Assembly: GCA_036557285.1 (NCBI GenBank)
Contig: DATBHW010000060.1
Location: 1 to 64,000, forward strand
Source: Ktedonobacterales bacterium
GTDB lineage: Bacteria; Chloroflexota; Ktedonobacteria; Ktedonobacterales; DATBGS01
Direction: 5' to 3'
DNA length: 64,000 bases
The notes beneath the pieces are model-generated. The model was not told the DNA's origin. It made no database searches and saw only the letters and a list, made by a program, of their open reading frames with translations. The translations under genes and the position numbers were made by a program. Positions 18,425 to 26,177 of the stretch are shown piece after piece (position 1 is the first letter of the stretch; the number at the start of each line of letters is the position of its first letter).

Positions 18425-19060
18425 ATGACGGTTTCACCCATCCCAGTGGATGCTGTCAAGCAGCAGATCGCCGTTCAGAACGTAGGAGTTCCCCAATCAT
18501 ATGCCTGGTCGGCTCAAGCATTGGCAGAAGCGTGTCGAAACAGGGGGATTGAGTATGAGGAGTCGGTGGCGTTCTCTTCGCTGCGTGGGGTCGTCGTCAG
18601 GTGCGGAAAAACTATCATTATGAGTGTGCGGGCTTCGCTGGAGGAAAGGGAGAAGATCTTTACGATTGGTCATGAGCTTGCCCATCTGGCGTTAAACTAC
18701 ATGCCGAGCGATCCCATCATCTATCTGAAAGATACGCAGTCCACTCCCCATATCCTTCAGGATAGCCAGAAGGAGATGGAGGCCGATGTCTGGGCAGCGC
18801 ACCTGCTCGTTTTCCCAGAAGTGTATGAGCAGGCTCTGGAGGAGGCAGGCGCGAGATACCCAACAGAGCAGGCACAACAGGTACAAAAGGAAGCAATTAT
18901 CTATACTGCAAACCGCTTGAACATCCCTGTCCAGGTAGTGGATCTCTGGTTGAGGCATCGTGATTGGCCGTTCTCAGAGGCGCCACAGGTCTGGTTTGCC
19001 TGGGCCAACAGGCGCCTTGATGTAGGTCAGGAAAAGCTTGCTCGCGGCGCGCCCTTATGA
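18425..19060 (+). CDS. ImmA/IrrE-family metallopeptidase
   Basis: This 211-residue protein has the zinc-protease motif HELAH at residues 83-87 within FTIGHELAHLAL, and a downstream acidic ligand in QKEMEADVWAAHLL, the pattern of COG2856 proteins such as ImmA and IrrE. These cleave or inactivate partner XRE repressors on DNA damage or mating signals. The gene follows the XRE gene by about 190 bases on the same strand. The start at 18425 has a good AAGGGGAGATATGCC leader. No integrase or conjugation gene is in view, so the pair may be a remnant of a mobile element or an independent stress module. Confidence 0.88.
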   Translation: MTVSPIPVDAVKQQIAVQNVGVPQSYAWSAQALAEACRNRGIEYEESVAFSSLRGVVVRCGKTIIMSVRASLEEREKIFTIGHELAHLALNYMPSDPIIYLKDTQSTPHILQDSQKEMEADVWAAHLLVFPEVYEQALEEAGARYPTEQAQQVQKEAIIYTANRLNIPVQVVDLWLRHRDWPFSEAPQVWFAWANRRLDVGQEKLARGAPL

Positions 19061-19080
19061 AGGCAGCGAGCGAGCCTTTT
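19036..19080 (+). terminator. Terminator overlapping the end of the ImmA/IrrE gene
   Basis: GCTTGCTCGC (19036-19045) pairs with GCGAGCGAGC (19066-19075), nine of ten Watson-Crick pairs, followed by CTTTTAT. The stop codon lies inside the loop. Confidence 0.65.
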
Positions 19081-19831
19081 ATAGATAGGCCATCCAGGCA
19101 CAGGTGAAGCCGAGGACACCACACCACCAGCATAAATCCCAGGGGTTACTTCCCCTTCCCCCCTGGTCCATGATGGTTATCCAGAGCCATCCGGCCAGCA
19201 CGAGTATCGCCGCGACTACTGGCAAACAGAGCATTTTCTCCGTCAGCGTTAACAGTGGTCGGTGCCGGATCGGCAACAGTAATCTCCCAAATGCTGCTGC
19301 CAATAGGAGAAGATAAGCCAGTATCGCGGTAACGCCTCCCAGGAAAGGCGCATTCAGCATCTGTCCCAGGTTCCAGAAAAGCGAGCTTGCGCTGGTTGCC
19401 AGGCAGAAGGGGAGAGGGAGTAGCCACAATTTTCGGAAAGTGCTGATCAATGGGCGCTCCTGCGCTGCTCCTCTCTGACGGTCAAACCAATCGAAGATCA
19501 ACTCGGGCCAGGATTGCGGTGAAGAGGGATAGGGATCGGGCTGATCCAGCGTGTCAGACTGATGGAGATTGAAGGCCGTCTGACGCTGTGCCCACAACAG
19601 GTGATCGTAGTGTTGGCGGCGCTGCGGATTACTCAAAATAGCATACGCTTGATTCACCAGACGCATCAGCGCGTCGGCTTTGCGCTGCCACGTGGGATTC
19701 GCCGAATAGAGGTCCGGGTAATAGCGCTTGACCAAATCTCTGTAAGCTTGCTTGACTTCTTCCGGGGAGGCGTTTTCGGGAATCTCAAAGAGCGCGTAAT
19801 AATCAACGAATGGGGGGTCATGGCTCTTCAT
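19079..19831 (-). CDS. J-domain membrane protein with YPD in place of HPD
   Basis: The 250-residue protein begins with a J-domain (residues about 10-77): DYYALFEIPENASPEEVKQAYRDL, then KRYYPDLY, LVNQAYAILSNPQRRQHYD. The invariant HPD tripeptide is YPD at residues 38-40. After a Gln/Pro-rich linker come three or four hydrophobic segments (about 135-250), so it is membrane-anchored with the J-domain in the cytoplasm. In known DnaJ proteins the His is needed to stimulate DnaK ATPase, so this one may recruit or scaffold without full co-chaperone activity. It faces away from the winged-helix gene across a long inverted repeat. Confidence 0.82.
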   Translation of the reverse strand: MKSHDPPFVDYYALFEIPENASPEEVKQAYRDLVKRYYPDLYSANPTWQRKADALMRLVNQAYAILSNPQRRQHYDHLLWAQRQTAFNLHQSDTLDQPDPYPSSPQSWPELIFDWFDRQRGAAQERPLISTFRKLWLLPLPFCLATSASSLFWNLGQMLNAPFLGGVTAILAYLLLLAAAFGRLLLPIRHRPLLTLTEKMLCLPVVAAILVLAGWLWITIMDQGGRGSNPWDLCWWCGVLGFTCAWMAYL

Positions 19832-19925
19832 ATCTGTCCTTCTTCCTGAGCCATTCTGGTCTTCTGCCCTCGTTGGTCTGGTCTGGGATTTGTTTCAACA
19901 GAGCCAGTCGCGTATGGAGGAGAAG

Positions 19926-20306
19926 TATCCAGGCAATGGTCCTATTCCAAGTATGGCCGCTGTCCTGGCCCGATGACAGGCGCAAATACGCCGCACATCT
20001 GATTCCTACGCGCTGGCTCCTGCGCCACTTAGACGCAGGAGCCAGCAACTGTTCTGGCAGGCACCCTTCTTCCTGGCTCCACCGAGGCGGTGGCGCTTCG
20101 TCCTCGCCGCTGCTCAGGTCATAGGCTAGCACGTTCGCCTGTCGTGTCTCCCCTGGGGCGCCTGAAATGCGGGAAGTCTTATAGGGAGCTGGGCAGCATT
20201 GTCTAAGCGCAGGAGCCAGCGCGTAGGAATCAGATGTGCGGCGTATTTGCGCCTGTCATCGGGCCAGGACAGCGGCCATACTTGGAATAGGACCATTGCC
20301 TGGATA
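19926..20306. repeat. Long inverted repeat, ~105-bp arms, between two divergent genes
   Basis: The left arm 19926-20034 and right arm 20201-20306 are reverse complements over their whole length except for a three-base gap near the inner end (CTGCGccaCTTAGAC against CTGCGCTTAGAC). The 166-base spacer is unique. The left arm also holds a local perfect 12-bp hairpin at its inner end (20013-20045). The arms sit about 95 and 103 bases upstream of the starts at 19831 and 20409, with the same outward sequence. No transposase or target duplication was recognised. Confidence 0.9.
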
Positions 20307-20408
20307 TTCCAGCACTGTGCAATCAGCGATTGGATCGGCTGCGCACCTGGGATCAAAAGCATGGTCCAAGCAATGTATCTTGAACAAACCTTGTCTTCAG
20401 GAGTGGGT

Positions 20409-21023
20409 ATGAATCCGTCGGTGTATCTGATGCCACCGCTTCCCGTAAAAGCGGAACTATTTCGGCAGTTACTTGCTGGACCATATACGATGGAACTCTT
20501 CTTGGGGGCAACAGGGAAGCCGATCCTGGCGCTGGTCCTGAGCGCAGAACATCAAGACATTCGTGAGATACGTCTCGTTCGCCAAATCCTCAAACTGATT
20601 GCCCACGAACATGCAGAGCGTCTGGCGGTTGTTGACCTTTCTCCGATCCAAAGCGCCAGACCAACTAATTCAGTGTTCAGCTTGCAAGCAGACTTGCTGG
20701 TTGATCTGGATCGCTACGAAGTGCGTCGTGGAAACCAGCGCATCGCTTTGCGCGCCCGCGAGGCCGAGTTGCTGCGAATCTTATTGCGTCAGCCAGGCTG
20801 CTATGTTGCCGTTACTGTTCTTGCCGAGGCCATTGGATCAGAGGGTTCAGAAGAGTTTGAACACCCTGTTGAGGAGATGATTAGTAATATACGACGTAAA
20901 TTAGGCGAAACCCTCTATCGTCCTAGACTTCTTCGCTGTAAGCGCCATGCTGGCTATGCCATCTTTCCTGAGAAGTCAGAGCCTTTGCCATTGGGAGCGC
21001 CTCCATCTGAACGATTAGGATGA
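20409..21023 (+). CDS. Stand-alone OmpR-type winged-helix DNA-binding protein
   Basis: The 204-residue protein has an unrecognised N-terminal half (1-95) and a C-terminal OmpR/PhoB-type winged helix: LVDLDRYEVRRGNQRIALRAREAELLRILL, then VEEMISNIRRKLGE and HAGYAIFP, the wing strand. There is no receiver domain, so it is not a conventional response regulator. The start at 20409 is chosen for its exact AGGAG at five to six bases; reading the frame further upstream would run into the inverted-repeat arm. It lies 164 bases upstream of the small secreted peptide gene on the same strand and could regulate it. Confidence 0.75.
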   Translation: MNPSVYLMPPLPVKAELFRQLLAGPYTMELFLGATGKPILALVLSAEHQDIREIRLVRQILKLIAHEHAERLAVVDLSPIQSARPTNSVFSLQADLLVDLDRYEVRRGNQRIALRAREAELLRILLRQPGCYVAVTVLAEAIGSEGSEEFEHPVEEMISNIRRKLGETLYRPRLLRCKRHAGYAIFPEKSEPLPLGAPPSERLG

Positions 21024-21123
21024 TATTTCAGTGGGGCCAGTGCTGAAGCAAACCTGAACCAGGGAGGAAGAAAATCTAACGCGCGCTGAACCTCGGATGA
21101 ACCTTCGGCTGCATGCTTTAGGC

Positions 21124-21145
21124 AGAGAGGGGCTGGCCCTCTCTG
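21124..21145 (+). terminator. Hairpin between the winged-helix gene and the peptide gene
   Basis: AGAGAGGGG and CCCTCTCT form a stem around a short loop about 45 bases before the peptide start codon. It lacks a T-run, so it may attenuate or shape the leader rather than terminate. Confidence 0.4.
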
Positions 21146-21187
21146 AAGCGAAAGTGAATCCTAGACATGCAGAAAGGAATATCATCC

Positions 21188-21343
21188 ATGTTCAGACGAT
21201 ACGCGATCAAAGGATTGCTTGTGCTGTCGCTCTTTCTCCCACTAATAGGCGGGGTTGTGCTGAGTACTGAAACAACGATAGCTCAGGGCGCTCTGATACG
21301 GCCCTATGGGAACTGCGCCGCTCCGCTCCCCCCCTGCTGGTAG
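21188..21343 (+). CDS. Small secreted peptide precursor (51 residues)
   Basis: ATG at 21188 follows AAAGGA and opens a 51-codon frame. Residues 1-7 (MFRRYAI) are basic, residues 9-25 are strongly hydrophobic (GLLVLSLFLPLIGGVVL), and a plausible signal-peptidase site falls around TIAQG-A near residue 34. The predicted mature tail is only about 17 residues, ending YGNCAAPLPPCW with two cysteines. A short basic/hydrophobic leader plus a tiny mature peptide is the layout of exported signalling peptides or small bacteriocin-like peptides. A strong hairpin lies about 50 bases after the stop. No family is recognised and translation is unproven. Confidence 0.6.
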   Translation: MFRRYAIKGLLVLSLFLPLIGGVVLSTETTIAQGALIRPYGNCAAPLPPCW

Positions 21344-21392
21344 CCCTGCCAAGCGAGCATATGCTGCTCATCGGCGCTCGCGTGTCAGCGAG

Positions 21393-21423
21393 CAGGAAGA
21401 CGCCAGCGGCTGGCGTCTTCCTG
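21393..21423. terminator. Strong hairpin between convergent genes
   Basis: A perfect 14-bp stem (21393-21406 with 21410-21423) with a CGG loop lies between the peptide gene and the convergent XRE-TPR gene. No T-run on either side, but position and strength suggest a bidirectional transcription barrier. Confidence 0.6.
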
Positions 21424-21610
21424 CCTTAACCATCTTCAGAGACCCTCTATGAAGGCCCTCGCGCTGCAACCATCTGCCTCGTTTGACACTCCCTCTTGAG
21501 GTGCCAGCGATCCAAACTACCTCCTCCCAACAATCGCATAAGCATGTGCTCCTCCAGAGAGGTGGCTCTGCCAATCAGCATCTGTTGAGCAGCATGCCCT
21601 CCCCGAAACC

Positions 21611-23140
21611 TTATTTGTGTTTTGTCCCTACATTGCTTGATACTATGGCGTCCCTCTTCAAGATGCTCTGTTCGCTTGGGAGAGCAGAAGACATCTGCTG
21701 GAGTATAGCAAAGGCTTGCTGGAAGCGCCCCTGACTGGCTAAAAAATCTGCGTAGCCCTGGTGTACCTGGCCCAATATATCGCGGTCAGAAATCTGCCCG
21801 GCAGTCCTGATGGCTGCGTGGTAGGCGCGTTCCGCCGCCTCGTTTTTCTGCATGGCCGCATAGGCCAGCGCGAGTGTGTACTGAAGTTCTCCCACACTCC
21901 GGTAATCTTCACTTTGCTGTACTAGAGGCAGCCCTTCCTGGGCCGCCTGAATGGCCTGCTCTGGCGCGCCCCTGGCGAGGTGCAAATCCGCCAGGTTCGC
22001 CAGGGCGATCCCAACGAGGCGGGGATCCTTCACATATCTGGCGCCTTCCAGGCTTCGTTGCAGGTGATGCTCCGCCTCTTCGTATTCTTTTAGGTTGACA
22101 AGAACCTGCCCCAGGAGCGCCCGAATCTGTGCCAACAACTGCCTATTCCCATGCGCTCCCAACGCCTCCAATGCCTCCAGATAGCTCTTCCGGGCCTGCT
22201 GTAGATTGCCCTGTTCACGATAGGCCAGCCCCAGCCCCCAGGCAGCCAGGCCATGCTGGCGCTGATCTGCCCGATCATGGGCGGACTTGATCGCAAGCTG
22301 GTAGAAGACGGCTGCTTCCTGGTAGCGACCCTGAGCCAGGTACTCACGCCCCAACCCCTTATAGATCATCAACTTGAGGTCCGCATCGGTGATAATCTGC
22401 TTATCAATAGCCTCCCTCCCCTGGAGGTGGCACTGCAATGCCAGGGCTGTTTGCCCATCTGCGCAATAGGCAGTACCCAGGAAGCAGCGCAACCGCTCGA
22501 CCTGTTCTGCCAGACGCGCGCGCTGGGAGTTCGGCGCACGCAGGTAGAGTGACTCTGCCAGGTGGAACCCGCGCTCCAGAAGGCGAATAGCCTCGTCGTT
22601 CCTTCCCTCCAGTCCTGAGGCCCAGCCAGCCAGCCAATACCATGTGGGGTAATGAACCAGGGGCCATGTTCCGGGCGGCTCATCCCTTCCGCCAAGCTCT
22701 TCTAATGCTTCATGGGGGCGGTCATTGCGAATGAAGTCCTCCGCAGCGCCAAGCCGCAACAGCGCCTCTGTTTCATCTGCCTGGCGTGCCTGATCAAAGG
22801 GACCACGCAGCAAGATGCTGCTTTTCTCCAGCGCCTCCAGATCAATTTTGCTCTCGCCCAACAAATAAGAGATTGGTAAGGCCAGGCGTTCTGCGAGCCT
22901 GCCGAGCGCCTGGAAAGAGGGCGTCAGTTTGCCGCGCTCAATTGCGGAAACATAGCTTTTCGAGTAGAAGTCCCCGGCAAGCTCCTGCTGGGTCAGATGA
23001 GCGGCCAGACGGGCGGCGCGGAGTCTGTGGCCTATGGTTAGTGGCTCCGTCTGGACAGCAACAGCCTGATCAGCAGGCGCATGTTTCGGTTGGCTCCCTA
23101 ATTTGCTTTGGGCGAGTAGAGTCTTCTCTCCATCAATCAT
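21611..23140 (-). CDS. XRE-TPR transcriptional regulator (RRNPP-like architecture)
   Basis: The 509-residue protein has an N-terminal XRE helix-turn-helix (about 37-97; IGHRLRAARLAAHLTQQELAG, SYVSAIERGKLTPS, LGRLAERLALPISYLL) followed by an array of helical tetratricopeptide repeats to the C-terminus (for example YQEAAVFYQLAIKSAH, LQQARKSYLEALEALG, YEEAEHHLQRSLEGA). HTH plus TPR is the architecture of RRNPP peptide-pheromone receptors (PlcR, PrgX, Rap relatives), and is also widespread in Actinobacteria and Chloroflexota regulators whose ligands are unknown. A small secreted peptide gene lies beyond its 3' end in the opposite direction. The peptide-receptor role is inferred. Confidence 0.85.
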   Translation of the reverse strand: MIDGEKTLLAQSKLGSQPKHAPADQAVAVQTEPLTIGHRLRAARLAAHLTQQELAGDFYSKSYVSAIERGKLTPSFQALGRLAERLALPISYLLGESKIDLEALEKSSILLRGPFDQARQADETEALLRLGAAEDFIRNDRPHEALEELGGRDEPPGTWPLVHYPTWYWLAGWASGLEGRNDEAIRLLERGFHLAESLYLRAPNSQRARLAEQVERLRCFLGTAYCADGQTALALQCHLQGREAIDKQIITDADLKLMIYKGLGREYLAQGRYQEAAVFYQLAIKSAHDRADQRQHGLAAWGLGLAYREQGNLQQARKSYLEALEALGAHGNRQLLAQIRALLGQVLVNLKEYEEAEHHLQRSLEGARYVKDPRLVGIALANLADLHLARGAPEQAIQAAQEGLPLVQQSEDYRSVGELQYTLALAYAAMQKNEAAERAYHAAIRTAGQISDRDILGQVHQGYADFLASQGRFQQAFAILQQMSSALPSEQSILKRDAIVSSNVGTKHK

Positions 23141-23587
23141 GACATGATTTCCTATTAAGCACGGGATTTCCTTTCCAGCGGCCCCTCTTCTCCACTTCTT
23201 CCTGGTGTGGACTGCTTTCCCTCCGATTAGAGGAGATTTGCCAGTGTGCTAACTAACCGCTCGTCTGGTCGGGTAATCTCAGAATACAGTCCCTGTCAAT
23301 ATTTCATGATTTTCCCCATGAGGAGATGTTTTGGCGCATGAGGTTAGTGAGGTGAATTCACCCTCGGTGGTTTTTGAGGTACACGCAGGTATAGGGGTGC
23401 TTGATGCGTTTAACCCTCATGGATCCGCTGTACACTTTTGCGCCCGCTCCGTCCTCCGCGTCTACTCCACACGCTATCGAGATAGGGCAGCGTCATATGC
23501 TCGCACTGAGGGGTGAGGCTATAGCAATGGCAGACAATATTCTGGTTTTCCCCGCCGCTGCGCCGACTTGAGAAATGTGCAACTGAT
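23141..23587. other. Intergenic region with one perfect palindrome
   Basis: About 450 bases. A perfect 12-bp palindrome GGTGAATTCACC lies at 23351-23362, a possible operator upstream of the XRE-TPR gene. No convincing gene was seen; a 61-codon frame at 23331-23516 has no ribosome site or motif. Confidence 0.35.
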
Positions 23588-25447
23588 TCAGGACCACACC
23601 TCGCGTAGATTCTCGATAATGAGGACCAGCCCGATCACCACCAGCGCCACCAGCGCCACCGGGCGCAAGAAGGTAATGAACAAGACCAGCATGCTGAACA
23701 GAGCCAGCGCCACAACCACCGCGCTCACCAGCGTGCGAATGGAGCGACGAAAGAGCGCCTCCATGAAAGCGTAGATGCCCAGCAGCACCAGCAGCCCCGG
23801 CCCCAGGTCTTGCGAGAATTGGGCGAGGATAACAAAGGCCACCAATAGCACGCCAATACTGATCGCGCTCCAGGTCTGCGCCAGTCGGCTAAGCCTCAGA
23901 TCAACCGGGCTGGTGGGCAGATGGGGATGATGCAGGTGTACGCGGGGATCACCGGGATCGCCAGCAGCAAGCTGGGTGGCATACTCGGCGCAGCTTGCCA
24001 GCGCCAGTTCGTTCGTCTCCCGCCGGGCCTTGAGCTGGTCGAGTTCTGCGCTGCCCTCCCGAATCGTGCGCTCCAGGTGAGTCGTCTGTGCCCGCAGGGC
24101 TGGCTGGTTATGGATCGCCGCCGATTCCATCTCCAGCCTACGCTGGCGATCTGCCAGGTCTGCAACCTGCCGCGTGAGTTCCTGCTGCTCCTCACGCAGG
24201 CGCTGCTGTTGCTCCTCCAGCACTGCGAGCGCCCTGGCGGGCGGCGAAACTTTGTCCAGGCCGCTCCACCCCAGTGGGTCATACCACGCCTTCCTCACCT
24301 GTCCATCGCGCTGAAACCTGGGTCCTGTAGGGGCGTCTTCGCCCGCAAAAGGGTCGCCGATGTAGCGGCCCCACAGGCCCCGATAGCCATCAACCCAGAC
24401 TGGCGCTGGCCTATCGGCAACCGCTTGAAGGGGGCAGATCTCCCAGGCGCGCTCTTGCCCCGGCCCGATGCGCAGCCCATCGCCGCGCGCGTAGTCCACA
24501 TAGGGGATGCGAAAGAGTCCCGGTACCGCACCAGCCGCCGGCGCGTTACCCTGGCCCAGCCGCGCCCACACCCGCTGGACTCCTTGCCAGAGCCGGATGA
24601 GGCTGGCAGTATAGGGCAGTATTGCCGTCGTCAGATATTCGCCGGGGAAGTAGTAGGAAGCGTGCGAGCCTGCACCGACATAGACGAGCGGGTGTTCGCC
24701 CACCCGCGCCAGGTCTGGGTCGTCCCAGCGCCTGCGCAGTTCATCGCCCGCATCGTTGTGCGCAGCATAGGCCAGCCAGACGGGCTGAATCGCGCCCTGC
24801 CCATCCTCTGCGGCGTAGACGGTAATCATCTCCCAATCAGCTTCGTGATCGTTGACCCCCTGGAACGAGGAACGCCAGTCGTTGTAAGCGTAAAAGAACC
24901 AGTATTGCAGCGCAATGTAGCCATGCTCGCGCACCACCCGGCCATGATAAGCGTAGCGCGTCCCCTGCGCCTGGAGCGCCTGATAACGTATCGCGGAGCT
25001 TGCCGCCAGCCCCTTTGGCGCTCTGCCGCGCAGGACCAGAGAGAGCGAAAAGAGCAGATCGCCCAGGCGCGCTGTCAGGCCCACCCGCGCCAGCCGCCCT
25101 GGGCCTCGGTGAAAGTCCTTGAGCGTCGAACTGTGACGAAACTGGCGAACTTTCCCCGCTGGAAGCGGATCGGCTACGCTCAGGTAATACACCGCCCCCG
25201 GCGCGGGAGGGCGGCGCTCAACCAGCAGGTCAGCAGTAAGCTGGCCGCGCGCTACTACGTCCTGGGGGTCTTCATTGGGGCGCTTGATGCAGAGTCCTGC
25301 CACGGCCAGGTAGCAACCGGCATCCATCGGGTAGAACTGCTCTCCCCGGTTAAAGCAGAGAACCGGCTCGAAGCGACGCATCAGCGCCAGATCAGCAGGG
25401 GAAAGGAGGGGGGTTGTCGCCATATCAGAAGGAATGAGGAGGGCCAT
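23588..25447 (-). CDS. Vps62-like protein with coiled coil and C-terminal membrane segments
   Basis: In the 619-residue protein, residues about 20-400 resemble the Vps62/DUF946 family: RFEPVLCFNRGEQFYPMD at the start, NDHEADWEMITVY in the centre and PLVYVGAGSHASYYFPGEY later. The family is found in yeasts, plants and bacteria and its biochemical role is poorly known. Residues about 405-480 form a charged coiled coil (LEEQQQRLREEQQELTRQV), and the last ~90 residues contain about four transmembrane segments. The protein is therefore predicted to be membrane-anchored. It lies 19 bases behind a small membrane-protein gene on the same strand. Confidence 0.6.
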   Translation of the reverse strand: MALLIPSDMATTPLLSPADLALMRRFEPVLCFNRGEQFYPMDAGCYLAVAGLCIKRPNEDPQDVVARGQLTADLLVERRPPAPGAVYYLSVADPLPAGKVRQFRHSSTLKDFHRGPGRLARVGLTARLGDLLFSLSLVLRGRAPKGLAASSAIRYQALQAQGTRYAYHGRVVREHGYIALQYWFFYAYNDWRSSFQGVNDHEADWEMITVYAAEDGQGAIQPVWLAYAAHNDAGDELRRRWDDPDLARVGEHPLVYVGAGSHASYYFPGEYLTTAILPYTASLIRLWQGVQRVWARLGQGNAPAAGAVPGLFRIPYVDYARGDGLRIGPGQERAWEICPLQAVADRPAPVWVDGYRGLWGRYIGDPFAGEDAPTGPRFQRDGQVRKAWYDPLGWSGLDKVSPPARALAVLEEQQQRLREEQQELTRQVADLADRQRRLEMESAAIHNQPALRAQTTHLERTIREGSAELDQLKARRETNELALASCAEYATQLAAGDPGDPRVHLHHPHLPTSPVDLRLSRLAQTWSAISIGVLLVAFVILAQFSQDLGPGLLVLLGIYAFMEALFRRSIRTLVSAVVVALALFSMLVLFITFLRPVALVALVVIGLVLIIENLREVWS

Positions 25448-25466
25448 CGCTGCTGCTCCTTATGGT

Positions 25467-25961
25467 TCACGGCTCCAGCGCACCGGGCGGCTCAACCGCA
25501 TCTGTGCTGCCAACGGGTTCAATGTGTATGCTCGCGGGGACAGCGGAAGACCTCGGCTCGATGCTGAACGCCTCCCGAATGGGCCGCTGATTGAGATAGA
25601 ACACTAGCAGTGCTGTGACAAACAGCACCAGATAGGCAGGACGCCCCTGGAAATAGTTGCTGAGTTGAATCACCAGTTCACAGCCCAGCAGGAGCATACC
25701 TATCAGCCAGGCCCAGGGCCGCAGCCGCAGCATGCCGATGCCGCTCACCAGGGCAAATACTCCAAGGGCCGCCTGCGCAGTCACCAGAAACAGATCGAGC
25801 ATCGACAATCTCCCCAGCGCGACTACCAGCGCAGGTGGCACATTGCCGGTATAGTGCAGCAAGCTCAGGACCAGCAAAAATAGGCTCAGCCCACTCACCA
25901 GAAGTCCGAAAAGTAGGATCAACACCGCGAGAATCGTCACGCCCAGTGGTCGTCGTTTCAT
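25467..25961 (-). CDS. Small membrane protein of unknown function
   Basis: The predicted protein has 164 residues and four hydrophobic segments (MKRRPLGVTILAVLILLFG..., ALGRLSMLDLFLVTAQAALGV, LRPWAWLIGMLLLGCELVI, PAYLVLFVTALLVFYL). A polar, Pro/Ser/Glu-rich tail follows. The RPLGVTILAVL opening and RPWAWLIGMLL in the third segment are common in small uncharacterised bacterial membrane proteins. The start at 25961 (MKRR) is chosen because a positively charged start before the first segment is typical; a longer frame reaches 26105. It probably shares an operon with the Vps62-like gene. Confidence 0.6.
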   Translation of the reverse strand: MKRRPLGVTILAVLILLFGLLVSGLSLFLLVLSLLHYTGNVPPALVVALGRLSMLDLFLVTAQAALGVFALVSGIGMLRLRPWAWLIGMLLLGCELVIQLSNYFQGRPAYLVLFVTALLVFYLNQRPIREAFSIEPRSSAVPASIHIEPVGSTDAVEPPGALEP

Positions 25962-26177
25962 GGCCGTGCTTTCCAGCAAAGAATCATGCAGTTTGAGTAC
26001 TCGATAAGGTCGTATAGCATCAAGGAGTATGCCAGCAGTGAACCCGCTCATTAGCCGCGCTGATTCGGAAAATTGGGAATGGCGAAACTCGGCGATGTAG
26101 ATCATTACAGCCGCGTTCGCATCTACCGAACGATGGTTGAACGGTATTACTAGGATTCAGCCGTTACTCCTGACTCC

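Noticed and set aside
19926-20306. An insertion sequence with terminal inverted repeats
   Set aside because: The 166-base centre is too short for a transposase and no target duplication is visible; called as a plain inverted repeat.
20199-20408. Upstream extension of the winged-helix protein through the inverted-repeat arm
   Set aside because: The extra residues come from repeat sequence, and the ATG at 20409 has a clear AGGAG site.
23921-25567. A 548-codon plus-strand frame opposite the Vps62-like gene
   Set aside because: It is the GC-rich antisense shadow of a gene with recognisable motifs; its own product is Arg/Pro-rich with no family features.
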